NCBI RefSeq assembly: GCF_032362555.1 | Contig: NC_083511.1 | Location: forward strand, 8,184,001-8,248,000 | Length of the DNA stretch: 64,000 nucleotides | Source of the DNA: Amyelois transitella | Lineage: Eukaryota > Arthropoda > Insecta > Lepidoptera > Pyralidae | Reading direction: 5' to 3' | Part shown: positions 1-12,923 of the stretch, one piece after another | How the letters are laid out: each line of letters begins with the position of its first letter | Position numbering within the stretch: the first letter of the stretch is position 1 | Notes under the pieces: generated by a model | The model's input: the letters and a program-made list of their open reading frames with translations, nothing else | What the model was told of the DNA's origin: nothing | Databases searched by the model: none | Made by a program: the position numbers and the translations under genes

Positions 1-2959
1 TTTATTTATAACAAAAGTATGCTAAGCGCTTGTTCATCAGAAATATTACGTAAATAATAATTTGATCACAACAAAGCAAAAATGTGCTGAAAATTGCCAA
101 CAGTGCTGACCGACAATCTTTGTATGAATCAAATACTATTGCGAAAATGTCTGAATAACATTATATTGAATTTCACTTTCATAACCAATTATTTATTTAT
201 ACAGAGCATTGAGTTAGAACTCTTTCTGATTTAGTAGGTCGTATATAGGTTTGTACCAATACCTATTGGTGTGTATGGGTACCTACCCATACATACAATG
301 ATGGATGATTTCATTGTAAAAAAACTAAACAGTGAACAGTTTGGTAAAATGACACAGTAAAATTGACAGTTACGGAATAGATAAGATAAAGTCAACATTA
401 CTTTATCGGTTTCACCGGGATGAAGCCAACATTCCATCAAAATACATAAACTAGTTTCCTTTATTGGCTTAGTTCATTAGTGTGCTAGGCTGGTGGATAA
501 GTTATCGTGTTGTGTCATTGTTGTAGTACGAAAAAGTGTTTACGGAGAATTGAATGTAAGCAAACCAAGAACATATTTTCATGAATCATCTTAATCTCTA
601 CAGATTAAGAAGATGATTCATATTGTTAAGCATCTTAACAGTAGGAAAGATTAATGGCAGTGCAACATCCAACACGTAAAATAACCATTATTATTACTAG
701 CCAGACCAGGCAAAAAATTACTATTATTACATATAAAATGCAAAACGTCGTTGTTATTATTAACACTGCGACCAAGCCGTGCAGCCATTGTATGCATAAC
801 AATAGTGACAATTGATTTCTTAACACAATACAATTTTTTTTATTCCCAAATATGTTATTCTTGACAGTGAAAATCTTTTTTTTGTTAACCTGTCCTCCAG
901 CAGGCATAAATAAACGTACAAAAAAAGCTGGACAGAGTGCGGCTTAAAAAAAGCGAAAGCATAGTAATGGCGGCTTTGTACGCATGTGTGAGTGACAGAT
1001 ACTTGGAATCTATGACGTATCGATGACGTAATGGTGGCCGACTGTCACACTATCGGCAAAATTATGTGCATGAGGCGTATAGATATACTGTTGGTGCTTC
1101 ATTTTACAATATTGTAAAACTTCGTCTGTCTTCTTTTCTATGTCTATTGTTTGAGAAATTATTATTACTTTTTATTTGTACACGTCAAACTCTTACTTTT
1201 TTCTTGCCTTAGTTTTTTTTCAAAGTTATTGACATTTTTTGACATATTTAAATGATAACAGACAAGAACCATTAACTTATTTTTTATTCTCATTTCTGAA
1301 TCCTTATCCACCTGCCGTCTCAAAATCTATTTTCTCTCAGTACCACCCATTTGGTTCTTTGACTACCTACTTACTATACTACCTCTTATTTCAATGTAGG
1401 TTTCTTTTACTCTGCTGACCAATTATGCATTAAGTTTATTTATAACAAAAGTATGCTGTGCGAGTGGTCCTATTCTGAAGTATCTATACATTAAATGTTT
1501 CTTTTTAATCCAAGTAAACTTTGTATTTACTGCGTTGATCTTTGCCTAATATACATTATATCTTTCTTTCTTCATACTCTACTGTTTATGATACACCATG
1601 TCAAATATTTGCCAAGTGAGAAACAATTTTACATCGATTGACGTATTAATAATTAAGATTTTAAACCCGTGTATAAGTTAAAATTTTACATAATGTTACT
1701 TCTATTACGACATCAAAATTGATATTATATTGGGTAGGTAATTTTGTTTGTAATTTTGGAAATTATGTGACAACGGCGTCCTTGGTGTTACTATGTTTTG
1801 TGCAGTGTCAAACGTATACGTACTGAACTGTTTTATGTTTTTAAATTATTTCTATATTATGTTCTGTTCAGAAATTTAATTTTATTTTGCAGAAATTAAT
1901 GACTCTGTGGATTATTTACATTAGTAATATAAACAATTTATGTATATGATCTCGCACGCCTTTTTTCCTGATCGCACATAGTTTTACAAAATGTAATATG
2001 TAATTACTATACTATTATAACAGTAATCCAGTAACAATCTACGTTTTGTGGATTCATAATAATTACCTACTAACAATTTTGCAATAATAGTTCGTGACCT
2101 TAATGCTAGGTTTATGTTGCAACGATAACATAGAATTATATTATCCTTGCAGATGTTTAATCTATTTAAAGGTATTTAGATATTTCTTTATCTTAATTTT
2201 GTTTGAGTTCTTGGTTTTTCACTCACAATCTTATCTGCTGATACTGCATAATAGTTTTATTACTTATCTCCGTAATTTATATTGCGCCGTATTCTAGAAA
2301 CATGACTGATAGATAAGCGTGTGTGTTTATTCACATTTAATAGTGACTGGCACTTTGATTAGCAGGTCACGCCTATTCGATTATTAAAACATGTTTATAT
2401 ATAGCGTCTTCATATTATTTAAACTATATATATGTTTGAACATTTTGATACATTGTGAATACATTGTTTTCTATTTGAGAATGTATAGAACGTCTCAAAA
2501 TTGTATCGAATCGGAGCCATATACCTACGTAGCCCTGAATAATAAGGAAAATTACCAACACAAGTTTTCCATAAGCATGTGGTTTTTTTATTCATAAACA
2601 AGGTCAGATCCAGCATCAATTTATTCATGTTTGCAATCAATGGCCTTGACCCAATTTATCCGCATTCCAAAGACTTTGCAATTGCCTCCCACACGTTTTA
2701 TTCATATTTTTCTTTGATTAACATCACTTAGATTTTTTTGAGACTATTAATATTAATGACTTTTAATCTAATTTTTTTAATGTAATTTCTGCTTTTATCC
2801 GTTCTTTATGTCATTATATTGCGAATTTTGCCCTGTTCTCCATGTAGTCCTAACTACTTCATTTAAAACACAACATTCATTTTCGTTTCACTGTTTTTCA
2901 TGATTGTTACATTCTTTATTTCAAATTTAAACTTAGTTTTGCGTCTCTTTTTGTTACAG
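1..2959. other. AT-rich upstream or 5' intron sequence, no coding exon identified
   Basis: The first recognisable KDM3 exon opens with the last base of a split codon, so at least one coding exon lies upstream, either hidden here or beyond the left edge. No convincing exon was found in this stretch. It holds a hairpin at 581-622, a 23-base direct repeat (1-23 and 1436-1458) and a slightly GC-richer patch around 950-1075 with two TGACGTA motifs and a short ATG frame ahead of a GTGAGT. Confidence 0.6.
1009..1032. promoter_or_regulatory. Pair of CRE/ATF-like TGACGTA sites
   Basis: Two copies of ATGACGTA lie 13 bases apart in a patch richer in CpG than its surroundings. TGACGTA resembles a CREB/ATF half-palindrome site. 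Upstream, at 967, an ATG opens a short frame (MAALYAC) ending near a GTGAGT donor-like string, so this could be a promoter or first exon of the demethylase gene. The sequence shows only the motifs; the function is a guess. Confidence 0.2.
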
Positions 2960-5900
2960 AGAACGAAGGGAACAGGAGCAACGAGATATGCTGGAGAAAC
3001 AGCAAAAAGAAAGAAAGGAGAGAGAACGGATAGAGCAAGAGAGAGAAAGGGAGAGGGAAAAGCAAGAGAGGGAAGACAAGGAAAGGAGAGAACAGGAGAA
3101 TGCGGCGTCCAAACTAGTGTCGAGGCATTTCGAGGAGTCGTTTAGGCTTGCCAACCAAAAGGTTAATATTTATTCGTTATATAATAAGTAGTAACTTTAT
3201 TCATAATATTTTATGTTGGCTGTGTCTACCCAGTAGGGGATAAAGACGTGATTTATGTATGTATATAATAAACACAGACAAATACAAATCAAGTTAATTA
3301 TCCCATACGTAATAGTAACGACAGATAGCTCCGAAGACGTAGCTTACGCTATGAATGAAATGAGATTGACTCGACTTGAGCAACAAATTGACAATTTATG
3401 ATTGGTCGGAATTTCTTTTTAAAATTCTTTAGTTGTGCAAAATTAGTCCATTAATTTAAGTTACGATGTTGCTTAATATGCATTCATGATCACTAATTTT
3501 TGATAACATTACGTCATTTCCTCCATTTTTTACCTTGTTATATAATTCAGCGGATGAAGGCGTTTTTAATTAGAATTAAAATGGCATTCAGCAGGGCATT
3601 AAATTATTCTAAAATTAATGATGGTTATTAAAATTATAATTGCGTTCAGAAACTTATAATTCATAAATGAGAATGAAATCACAGAAAAATTATGTTTTGT
3701 GGTCAACCTTAACTTAATGGATGTAAACAAGAAATAGAAGCCAAAACAACTGATGAAATGTTTACTCAATATTATACTTTAACTGTTTATTTTTTGTTAC
3801 AGAGGGAGAGGAGTTTATCATGGTCCCTGCTGAACAGCATACCTCCTAGTCGAAGCGCGGGCCCGGAGCACGAGCGGTTACGCGCTCCGCCCCCGGACCG
3901 CGCGTACTACTCTCCCCCCGGACACCCCTCCGCGCACCCCTCGCATCCCTCCCCCCGCGCGCCCGCGCCTTCATCTGCGGACTACTGCCCTCCTCATGCT
4001 CGGCTATCTATTTCTTCCAAATCCGATAAACCGACTTCACATCCCTCTCTGCCAAAGGGCGAGCCCAACTTCGCACCATACAGCGGCTATTCTTATAGAT
4101 CTTACGATAAACTCAAAGACGGTCAACACCTCCCGGCTCCCCCGCCATTGGTGCCCGAAAAAAATTCTGTGATAGTCAAACACGACGCCAAACAGATCCA
4201 CCTAGAGCAGAAGCATCCTTATCCTAGCAAACCCAGGAGCGAACCGTCCCCCCATTACCTTCCGTCGCGGCCGTACCGGACGGGATTGTCTCCCCACGCT
4301 CCCCCACACCCGCACCCCGCACTGCAGACGTCGCCGCACGCCGCCCTGCCCGCTCAAGACAAAAACAACAGGCGGCTCTACCAACCACCACCGCCGCAGC
4401 GTTCGCCCGCGTATTACCAAGCCGCGCCGCAAGCCAAACCGAAAGTGTCCAGCCCGGCGCCTCAGCAGTTCTACGGGAAACCGAACAATTCTCCTAGTCC
4501 CGCGCACTACGCGGTCGCCGTCGAACCCCAACTGCAGATGCCAAAGACGGAACCGCCGCCGGTGCCATACCCTCCGCCGTCCGCGTACTCGCCCGCGCCG
4601 AGGACGAGGCCGCCGCCAGTCGCGCACTGCCGGACGCCGGAGCCGCGACCGCCGCCGCGCGCTCACGGCGACACCGGTGCGCCCTCGCCGTGCCAGACGC
4701 AGCCGCTGGACCTCGGCGTGGCGCGCGACGACCCCGACCGCCTGTCGCCGCGCCGCCGGTACCCCTTCGAGCCCGCCGACGCGGACGCCAAGCGGCGGCG
4801 GCTCGAGGAGCTGCCCGCGCCCGAGCCGCTCATAGCCGCCGCGGCCAGCGTCGGCCGGACGCCGCACGGCTCCGAGCCCGCGCCGCAAGCGCCGGGCCCG
4901 CCCTGCGATGTGCGCGTGCCCTCGGCCGACGGCAGCGTGGAGACGCCGGAGCGCGCGGCCGGCGCGTCCCCCGCGCCGCACGTGACGCCCGCCGCCAGCC
5001 CCGCGCCCGCCACGCCTGCGCCCGCGCTGGCGCCGTCCCCGGCCGCCGTGCCCGCCGCGCCCACGCCACCCGCGCCGCCCGCCACGCCGCCTGTCACGCC
5101 CCTGGCCGACGGGGAAACTCCTGCCAAAACGACGCCGCCGAGAGATGGCTCCGCGCCCGTTAGACATTTAGGCAAAAAAGCGTGGCTACAAAGACACGAG
5201 ACAGCGCCAATCGGTGAAGGAGACTGTTCGGGGGGTGGCGGAACTTGCATTACTCTTCCAATGACGATAACACGTGTATCTGAACCAGACGATTCGAGTT
5301 CGAACATAGTAGTCCCCGTGGCGGCCAAGTCGATCCAGCGCGGCGCCCGTAAGACGTCAAAACCGCGAAAACCCAAAGAGAATGGACGAGTCGACGACGC
5401 GGAAGAAGATAGCTCGAGTTCGGATAGAGAAACTGCGACGCCACCCAAGCGGAAACCACCTAAAGCTAAGCGGAAAAAGGGGATAGTCGCGCGAAAAGCC
5501 GGCGACGAGCCGAAGAAGAAAAAAGCGTCAGAGAGCGGTAGTGAAAGTGATAAAGAAAGTGACGACAAAGACTCTGATTCGGGAGGTAGCGGCAGCGGGA
5601 GCGGCAGCACGTCAAGTAAGCGCGGTGCAGGAGGACGCGCGCGAGGCCGCCGGTCGCGCGGGGGCGGCGGCGGGCGCGGGGGGCGGCGGAAAGAGGATCC
5701 CCCCAGAAGAACGCCGGCCGCCACGCAGCCCCGCGTCACCAGCGAGTCGTTCCTGCAGAACGGGCCGTGCTTCGAGGTGGCGCCGCGGCTGGCCAAATGC
5801 CGCGAGTGCCGCTGGTCTCCCGCGCAGCGCGACAAGGACATGCCCAACATTTTCTGCCGTTTCTACGCTTTCCGAAGACTGAAGTACGCCAAGAATAGGC

Positions 5901-8900
5901 AATTAGCTTTAGCCGGGTTTTCGGACCCTTATAAGGATGCTGATGAGGTGTGTACTACTTTTTTATCTATAGTTTTACTTGGTTTCAGTTCTATGGAGTG
6001 TAGAGTTACTACATCTCTTGCAGTAGATGTTGTAGGTTAGGCACCAATAGCTAAGATTATAGTCTGTAATTTGTTATGTTAGTTGGAAAGACCAACACAG
6101 CATACAATTGGCTAAATTTTGTAGTAAAATATTCGTAAGTCCATTGATTTAAATCCATCTTCCAACATAATATGATTTCGCCTAAAATATAAAATGGTGT
6201 TCTGTTTTGTCTACAGGAGGATAAAAAATTGTGGCTGTCTTCATCCGCCGGCGCGGCGGAGTTAGATATAGAGATGAGTTGCTTCCTACTGAGGGAGATT
6301 GGGGACCAGTTCTGTGAACTGCTACAACAGGAGAAAGACGCCGAGTCACACCATTTAAATGACGGTAAGATTCATAATCATTGCTCTTTTATTAGTAATT
6401 GTTGTTTAATAGTAATTTTTAAGAGACAGATGCTTGCCCAATAGTTCACAATCTGCATGACAAACTGTAAAATTTATTTTCTGATATAAGAAGTAAGCGT
6501 AACACACTCTTTATTGTTATACTTTTCTTTTATGCATCATTTGGAAATTTGTTTGAAAACTTGAGTGTACAGGGCAATGTTAATAAATAATTCACCCCCG
6601 ATTCCCGTTGGTAACCTCAATAGGTTTGATCAGCTGCATAGAGGGGGTATATCGACTTAGCATTGGAAGCGTCACAATTTATTTTTGAAATGTGGCGTGC
6701 CGAAAATGTTAATACATACATTTAATATGTATATGAAATCTCATTTCGATTACTTTGTTTTGTATACTTGAAAAACAAAGGAATCAATATTTTTTATTAA
6801 ATTTAATCAATAATAAGTATTAAGTATTCAACTATTAAAATCAACAGCAAAGTTATCACAAAAGTGTTTATTTAACATTGTAAAGTTTCCCTCACACGTT
6901 ACTTTGTGTCAAAAGTCGCCTATTAATTCCCAATAAACAAGTCTAGACACTAGTCGATAAACAAGTATCGTATTGTCCGAACAGATAAGACGAGGCTGGT
7001 AGTGCTTCTCTTGGCCGTGCAAAAGATGTCGCAATTTGCCAATTATTACCCAATAAACAAGTCTAGACGATGAAAACTAAATGCCGTTTTGTCCGAACAG
7101 ATAAGACGATCGCGTGGAAACGCGTCGTACAAGGCGTGCGAGAGATCTGCGACGTGTGCGAGACCACGCTCTTCAACTTCCACTGGACGTGTGGAAAGTG
7201 TGGCTTCGTCGTCTGTTTGGATTGCTATAAGGTATGTTTCCAACACTATTTTTCATTTATTCAGCACTTTAGCTTTACAACCCTATACACCATTTCTATA
7301 CGGTTCCGAAATTGTTCTGCTAGAAAATACATTAAATGTTTTGAGAGTTGATTGAAATGGACGGACAAAGCAAAACAAAGTCCCCACTCACTTTGTTTTA
7401 TTAGGCACTTGTTGATCTCTGAGGCTTCCCAGAAATTCCTTTTCTAATTGGATGCCTAGTTACATGATAACATTACTGTTTTAAATAAAGCATTTCTTTT
7501 GTTACTCATATTACTGATTGCATAGTTTTGTTCACTGTTTTTGTTAAGCCGTTGCACTGAATAATTAATGCTTGATTCCTGGAAAGTTCAGTAAATGACT
7601 CCCAGGATTATGCTGTGATTCATATTTTCCAATAAGACAATAAGGAAATTTGATTTATAATTTTCACCTTAAATATTCCTGTCAGCTGTTGTTATTACAT
7701 TGTTATCGAATGCAAATATTATGCACATATTTAATTCGGAATAGTTTGCGGTAGTGCGAGCGTTGAATATTGATGTCTAATCCGTGCTTTGTTTGCAGTC
7801 GCGGACGTCCGGCGAGTCGGCCAATTCTACGAACGAGACGAGTAACACCAACTCCACATCCAATGGCGAAAGGGACTCGTTTGGGTGAGTTTGGTGTTGA
7901 AATTAAATCTTCCTAGTTTTGGTCTCTGTAGCGTTCCCACACAGGGAAGACTCCTTAGAACAGCAATGACAACGATTCTGTAGTGGGTATTTCAGGTTTT
8001 ATACCATAGTTTGGCTCACGTTTTTTCTATACTACAAAGACTTATAATATTTTCTTTCATAAGTTATGTCATGACTTGATTTATCGATGACACATGGACT
8101 ATGTATGATAGGTGAATGCAAATAGCGTGTTATTTGAAGGATTATGTTTTGAAATCTGATAAACGTGTATTGATCCGGATCATGTGTTATCATATCATTT
8201 CGCTTGGAATTTATACTATATGTAGCATAGAAACAATGATAATGTAGAAATACATATGTCATTCATTAAATAAACAGAGGATCTATCCTATTTTTATGAA
8301 ATTTATTTAACAGTTACCTATTACTGTAGTGTAAATCTATACTTTTGATTACGTATTATGGTTTTGAGGATCTAAAATAGCGAAGTAGAAACATATGAAT
8401 ATGGAGACTGATAAATATATTCCAATAAATTACATTCGAGTTTGTCAACGCTATGAAACGAACATTTTGGGAAATCTCTTCTCCACGTAGTACCTATGAG
8501 TTTTATTTTATTCTAAAATTAATTAATTTTTTGATGTTTTGTATATCCTCAGTTGGCTGACTTGCACGGCCGGCGGCGCCCACCCCGCCCGGCGGCTACT
8601 CCTCACGCAGATAGCCGCGGGCGGCGCGCTCGCGGCCGCCGCGACGCGTGCGCACGCCGCGCGCGCCGTCTGGCAACTGCCGGCGTGCTCGTGCGGCGCC
8701 GCGCCCAAGGTGGACGACGCGATGAAGGGCAAGGCGCGGGATCTGCTTCAGAGGCTCTTGCAAAAGGTACATTTCCACCATCAGTCTTCCGGTTACGTGC
8801 GCTGTTAGAAAAAGAAAACGCGAGCTCTCTAGCTTCTGTTGGCTAAAAGCCAAGGTCCGAACTGTTACGTGATTGATCCACGCCCCTTCACTTTTATAGA

Positions 8901-10980
8901 TGTTGCTATAACTTTCTATAAAAATAAAGACTATTCAGTTAACCAAGTTCACAGAGACCGTCATATAGTACTATAAAGAACCTTGAAGAAGATAATATTT
9001 ACAGTGAAAATTTATCTAATTTATTTTACAGAATATCAAAAAAGAGGACGTCAAAGAAGAAAACGTCTCCACGAATGGGTCATCGCCCGTCAAATCTGAG
9101 AACGGCAAGACTGCCAGTTCTGTCGTTAGCTGGCTGACGGACGTCCCGATCAAAACCGATACCAAGGAGGACAAGACCGACTCCAGTTCCTCAGATTCCG
9201 AAGAAGGTGGATCTTTCTCTACGCTAAGAGAATTATTAATAAGACCAGCACCTGAGGGAGGTGAAACGCAACCTAAGAAAAAGCAAAAGAAGAGTAGAAA
9301 TGATTTCCTAAGTGATGTCATCTCAAGTGTAGTTGATGAGAAGAAAGACGAAGATGGGGATGTGAAACCGTTTGCGTTATCAAATGTTGTGAAGCGGTAC
9401 GACAGGAGTGGAAGAGATGATCTTCCTGTGAGAATTATGACGTTAACGGAGTCGAAGTTGTTGTATCCAGACGTGCCCCACGCCTGGCTGTGTGATGGCA
9501 AGCTGTTGCATCTCACTGACCCCGTCCACCCTGGAAACTATAAGCCATTCCAGGTAAATATATGTTTTATTTAAAAAAAATCTTTATTTGTATTTTACCT
9601 ATAGATTACCTTTAGTTGTATTTTAAAAAAATCTGTCGATGTTCAAAACTCGTTGACAATTTTTAGATGTTTAATGTAGGAAGTATAGTTGCAAAGTTAG
9701 TTATTCACTACAGAAGACAGAAGGAGAACAGAGGAGAGTAATAATGAAATTTAATGAACTATATTATGGAAATGAAATGAAAGATATTTGACAATAAATA
9801 CAATCTCTGACATTTTTTCCAAAACTCAACAAACCATGGCAACAGTTGCAATGGCGTACCTAAAGAAGGTTGCCTACATTCAAAATTTAAACAAACTGCG
9901 TCGAAATATTGGAAATATAACAGTTTATTTCTGTTGTTACAGGACCAGTGGAAACGCGGCCAACCAGTTCTAGTCTCAGATGTTTCAAGTATCTTAGATA
10001 AGGACCTCTGGAGTCCCGAGAGCTTTTCGCGCGACTTCGGCGACACGCGAGTGGACCTGGTGAACTGCGCGTCCGGCCTCGTCGTGCCCAACCAGCCCGC
10101 CAGGAAGTTCTGGGACGGCTTCCAGCTCGCGGCGCAGCGGCTGCGCGACGAGCGCGGCGCGCCCATGGTGCTCAAACTGAAAGACTGGCCCCCCGGGGAA
10201 GACTTCGCGGAACTCCTTCCCGCGAGGTTCGAGGATCTCATGCGCGCGCTCCCGCTCGGCGAGTACACCTCGCGCAACGGCAAGCTCAACCTCGCCGCGC
10301 GCCTGCCCGAGTGCTTCGTGCGCCCCGACCTCGGGCCCAAGATGTACACCGCGTACGGCGGCGCGGGCGGCACCACCAACCTGCACCTCGACGTCAGCGA
10401 CGCCGTCAACGTCATGGTGCACGCCAGCGCGCCCAGCGACGCGCCCGAGCGCGCGCGCGAGGCCGCCCGCGCCGCGGAGGAGGCGGGCGTGGACGTGCTG
10501 TCGCGGCGGCGCGCGCGCGTCAAGCCGCCGGCCGCGCTGTGGCACATCTACGCGGCGCGGGACGCGGACAAGATCCGCGACTTCCTCGTGCGCGCCGAGC
10601 TGGAGCGCGGCGCCCGCCCGCGCGCGCAGCACGACCCCGTGCACGACCAGACGTGGTACCTGGACGCGGCGCTGCGCGAGCGCCTGTACCGCGAGTACGG
10701 CGTGGAGGGCTACGCCATCGTGCAGTGCCCGGGCGACGCCGTGTTCGTGCCGGCCGGCGCGCCGCACCAGGTGCGCAATCTGCTGGACTGCATCAAGGTG
10801 GCGGAGGACTTCGTGTCGCCCGAGAACGTGTCGCGCTGCTTTGAGCTGGCGCAGCAGTTCCGGCGGCTGTCGCGGCAGCACTCCAACAAGGAGGACAAGC
10901 TGCAGATCAAGAACATCGTGTACCACGCGGTGAAGGACTCCCTGTGCTGCCTCGAGGAGGCGCTGGACGCTCCTCAGTAG
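2960..10980 (+). CDS. Kdm3: KDM3-type (JHDM2) JmjC histone H3K9 demethylase, 5' partial
   Basis: Nuclear Fe(II)/2-oxoglutarate dioxygenase; family members remove mono- and dimethyl marks from histone H3 lysine 9. Exons, all phase-compatible: 2960-3161, 3803-5947, 6217-6364, 7101-7231, 7799-7884, 8553-8766, 9032-9553 and 9943-10980 (1,494 codons visible). Order: a Glu/Arg coiled-coil-like segment (1-67), a long Pro-rich then Lys/Ser-rich disordered region (68-720), a CRECRW Cys/His segment (~730-782), the KDM3 zinc finger CDVC...CGKCGF..CLDC (~848-874), an LRELL (LxxLL) motif at 1040-1044 and the JmjC domain (1150-1494). Iron ligands read as H1297, D1299 and H1424, with T1294 and K1359 as likely 2-oxoglutarate contacts, so the site looks intact. 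The N-terminus is missing: exon 1 begins mid-codon. Intron 4 (before exon 7101) carries a duplicated acceptor. A poly(A) signal lies at 11589-11594. Family assignment is firm; exact exon ends were read by eye. Confidence 0.93.
3217..3270 (+). repeat. 3'-end fragment of the dispersed SINE-like family
   Basis: The string for 'ggctgtgtctaccca..' followed by 'aaagacgtgattta' and a GTATGTA tail matches the end of the fuller copies at 33831 and 44096. It sits just inside the first visible KDM3 intron. Confidence 0.5.
6910..7109 (+). repeat. Imperfect duplication of intron end plus exon start in KDM3
   Basis: About 85-90 bases are present twice, 116 bases apart. The shared blocks are CAATAAACAAGTCTAGAC and GTCCGAACAGATAAGACGA (6975-6993 and 7091-7109). 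The second copy is the true 3' splice site of the zinc-finger exon. The first is a decoy acceptor whose frame runs on to a TGA near 7069. Confidence 0.7.
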
Positions 10981-11616
10981 GCAGAGCCTCTCCCGGCGTT
11001 TGATCTCAACCTCGACGTAACCTTATTCGCTAAGTTCCGCATTTAACGTAAGATTGAGAGCGAGTGTGATACGCGCTGTGCGCCGTTTCGTGTATAAGAT
11101 GCCATTTTTAAGCGTCCGAGTGGATTGTGTACCAGTTATGTGTGTAAATGTACTCAAAATGTGATTTGGTCCGATGGTCGCGATCGGAGTATGTGCAATG
11201 TAAATTAGTCTGATTATGGTGATATCGTTGAGATGTGGATATGTTTTATGTTCCTTAATTGATACAAAAACTCTTCTGGTTATTTAAAGCTTACTGTAGT
11301 TATAGCGATATGTATGTATTGTGTAAATTTTTAATTCGAATTCCATCGAGTATATAATAAGAAGTGTATACCTTTAAGTTATTGTATTGAGTAAATTGTA
11401 TTCGCTCGAAGCATTGTACATTAAACACGGCGTGTAGATAAGTTTTTCCTATATTAGATTTCTCAATTTGGTTAGTATGTTACAAATGATAGTTGAAATA
11501 TGTGACAATTTAATTTTGTCCTTATTGCTGTATTAGATGAAAGCAAGTTTTTTTTGTACTGTGTATATTATGTATGGTTATAAGTTGGAATAAAAAAAGA
11601 TGTTTATATTAGTTGT
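10981..11616 (+). other. KDM3 3' UTR with poly(A) signal
   Basis: No open frame follows the TAG stop. Base composition drops from GC-rich coding sequence to AT-rich. AATAAA at 11589-11594 is followed by a T/G-rich stretch (TTTATATTAGTTGTGG), the arrangement expected of a cleavage and polyadenylation site. Confidence 0.65.
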
Positions 11617-12179
11617 GGTTTTAATTAATTACCTTCCCTGTAGGTATTTGGGTCAAACAAATATTTTTTAATGAAATTCTAGAAGACTAGTGAAATTCTA
11701 CAAAAATACAGTCGATAATGCAAATAGCATGCGTTGCGTTGCGAGCAATCCTATATAAAGTGGGTTGGTGATCTGTCAAGTCAATGTAATAACAAAAGAA
11801 TGCTTAGTGGATTCTATTAGGTTGGTTAACTCGAACGAATCCACTCGATCAGTTTGACCCTGCAATAGAGTATATCTGACCCCACATACAGAGCTATCAC
11901 CACCGGCGGTGAGGTATCATGGCCGCAGTCAGACAGGCTTCAAAGAGACCCATATGACCATACTAAAATAATTGAATTTCTACAATAAAAAGCTCTTAAT
12001 TTAATAGATGCCTTTTTATATATTCGAACAGTTGCTAATCAACCATGGTGTCTTAACGCCATCTAGCCTACCGTTTGTGATATTTTTAGTAAAGTATTTA
12101 CAAAAAAGTTTCGCTACTAGACGATAGGTGGCGTTACAATTGAGTAAAATTTTCACCACAAAATTAATTCATTTAAAAA

Positions 12180-12345
12180 AGATTAATCACGCCTCTTTCC
12201 TGGTAGGCAGAAACTACATCTTCACACCAACCACGATTCCTACATACTTCCATAGCTTCTCCTTCTTCCATATTAATGTAAATTCGTCTGCTCGTCAGGA
12301 AGTTCTCTATTTGATCAAGGTCTGAGGATCAAAGAGTGCGTCTAG
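12180..12345 (-). repeat. Dispersed repeat fragment ('ggtaggcagaaactacatct' family)
   Basis: The string CACGCCTCTTTCCTGGTAGG followed by a CAGAAACTACATCTTC block is a recurring lepidopteran repeat signature. The same family appears in the opposite orientation near 53055-53160 and, more degraded, at 29940-30005. The 65-codon frame over it is incidental. Confidence 0.5.
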
Positions 12346-12923
12346 ACCGTTTTTCGATATATTCGAGTTGAACTTAGTACCTATATAACAGGTCAAGGTA
12401 GACTTAAATAAAATAATAACCATTAGAACTTCACTGCTTTTCTCCGATAGTCAACCATTTTTTTTGCCATTAAAAAGCTTTCAGCAGATATAAAAATATT
12501 TTGTTGGAAACATTAATATTATAAGGTATGGAATACCTGGTTTAGCCTTAAATTAAATCACTCAGCATTAGGTAATGAGTAACACTTTAATAAAAGTTTA
12601 AAAATATGCTCTGTCGGTCTCAAGTAAATGTGATTAATTTCTGATAAATATCTATGTCCAAATACAGAGCTATATAAATATACATATCATGTACCTAAGT
12701 GACACCGTAAATGACGTGGGTAATGATTTGGTTAAACTTTTACGGTCAAAAGCTATACGTATAATAGGCATAATTTGAAGAAATATTTATTCTGGTGACG
12801 ATAAAGTGGGCTGATTCTTGCAGAAGTAATGACCTGAACAGTTGAGTTATGACCTGCAGATAAAACTTTATCGATTTAGTGCCAAAGTATATGTATATAC
12901 TTGCTTACATACGTATTTTCATA

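Noticed and set aside
4202-5850. Long minus-strand open frames (321 and 395 codons) across the KDM3 Pro-rich exon
   Set aside because: They are antisense shadows of a GC-rich exon with few stop codons. They are Arg/Gly/Ala-rich, without motifs, and conflict with a well-supported plus-strand exon.
9994-10926. 310-codon minus-strand frame over the JmjC exon
   Set aside because: Same cause: GC-rich codons read backwards. The plus frame carries the complete JmjC active site.
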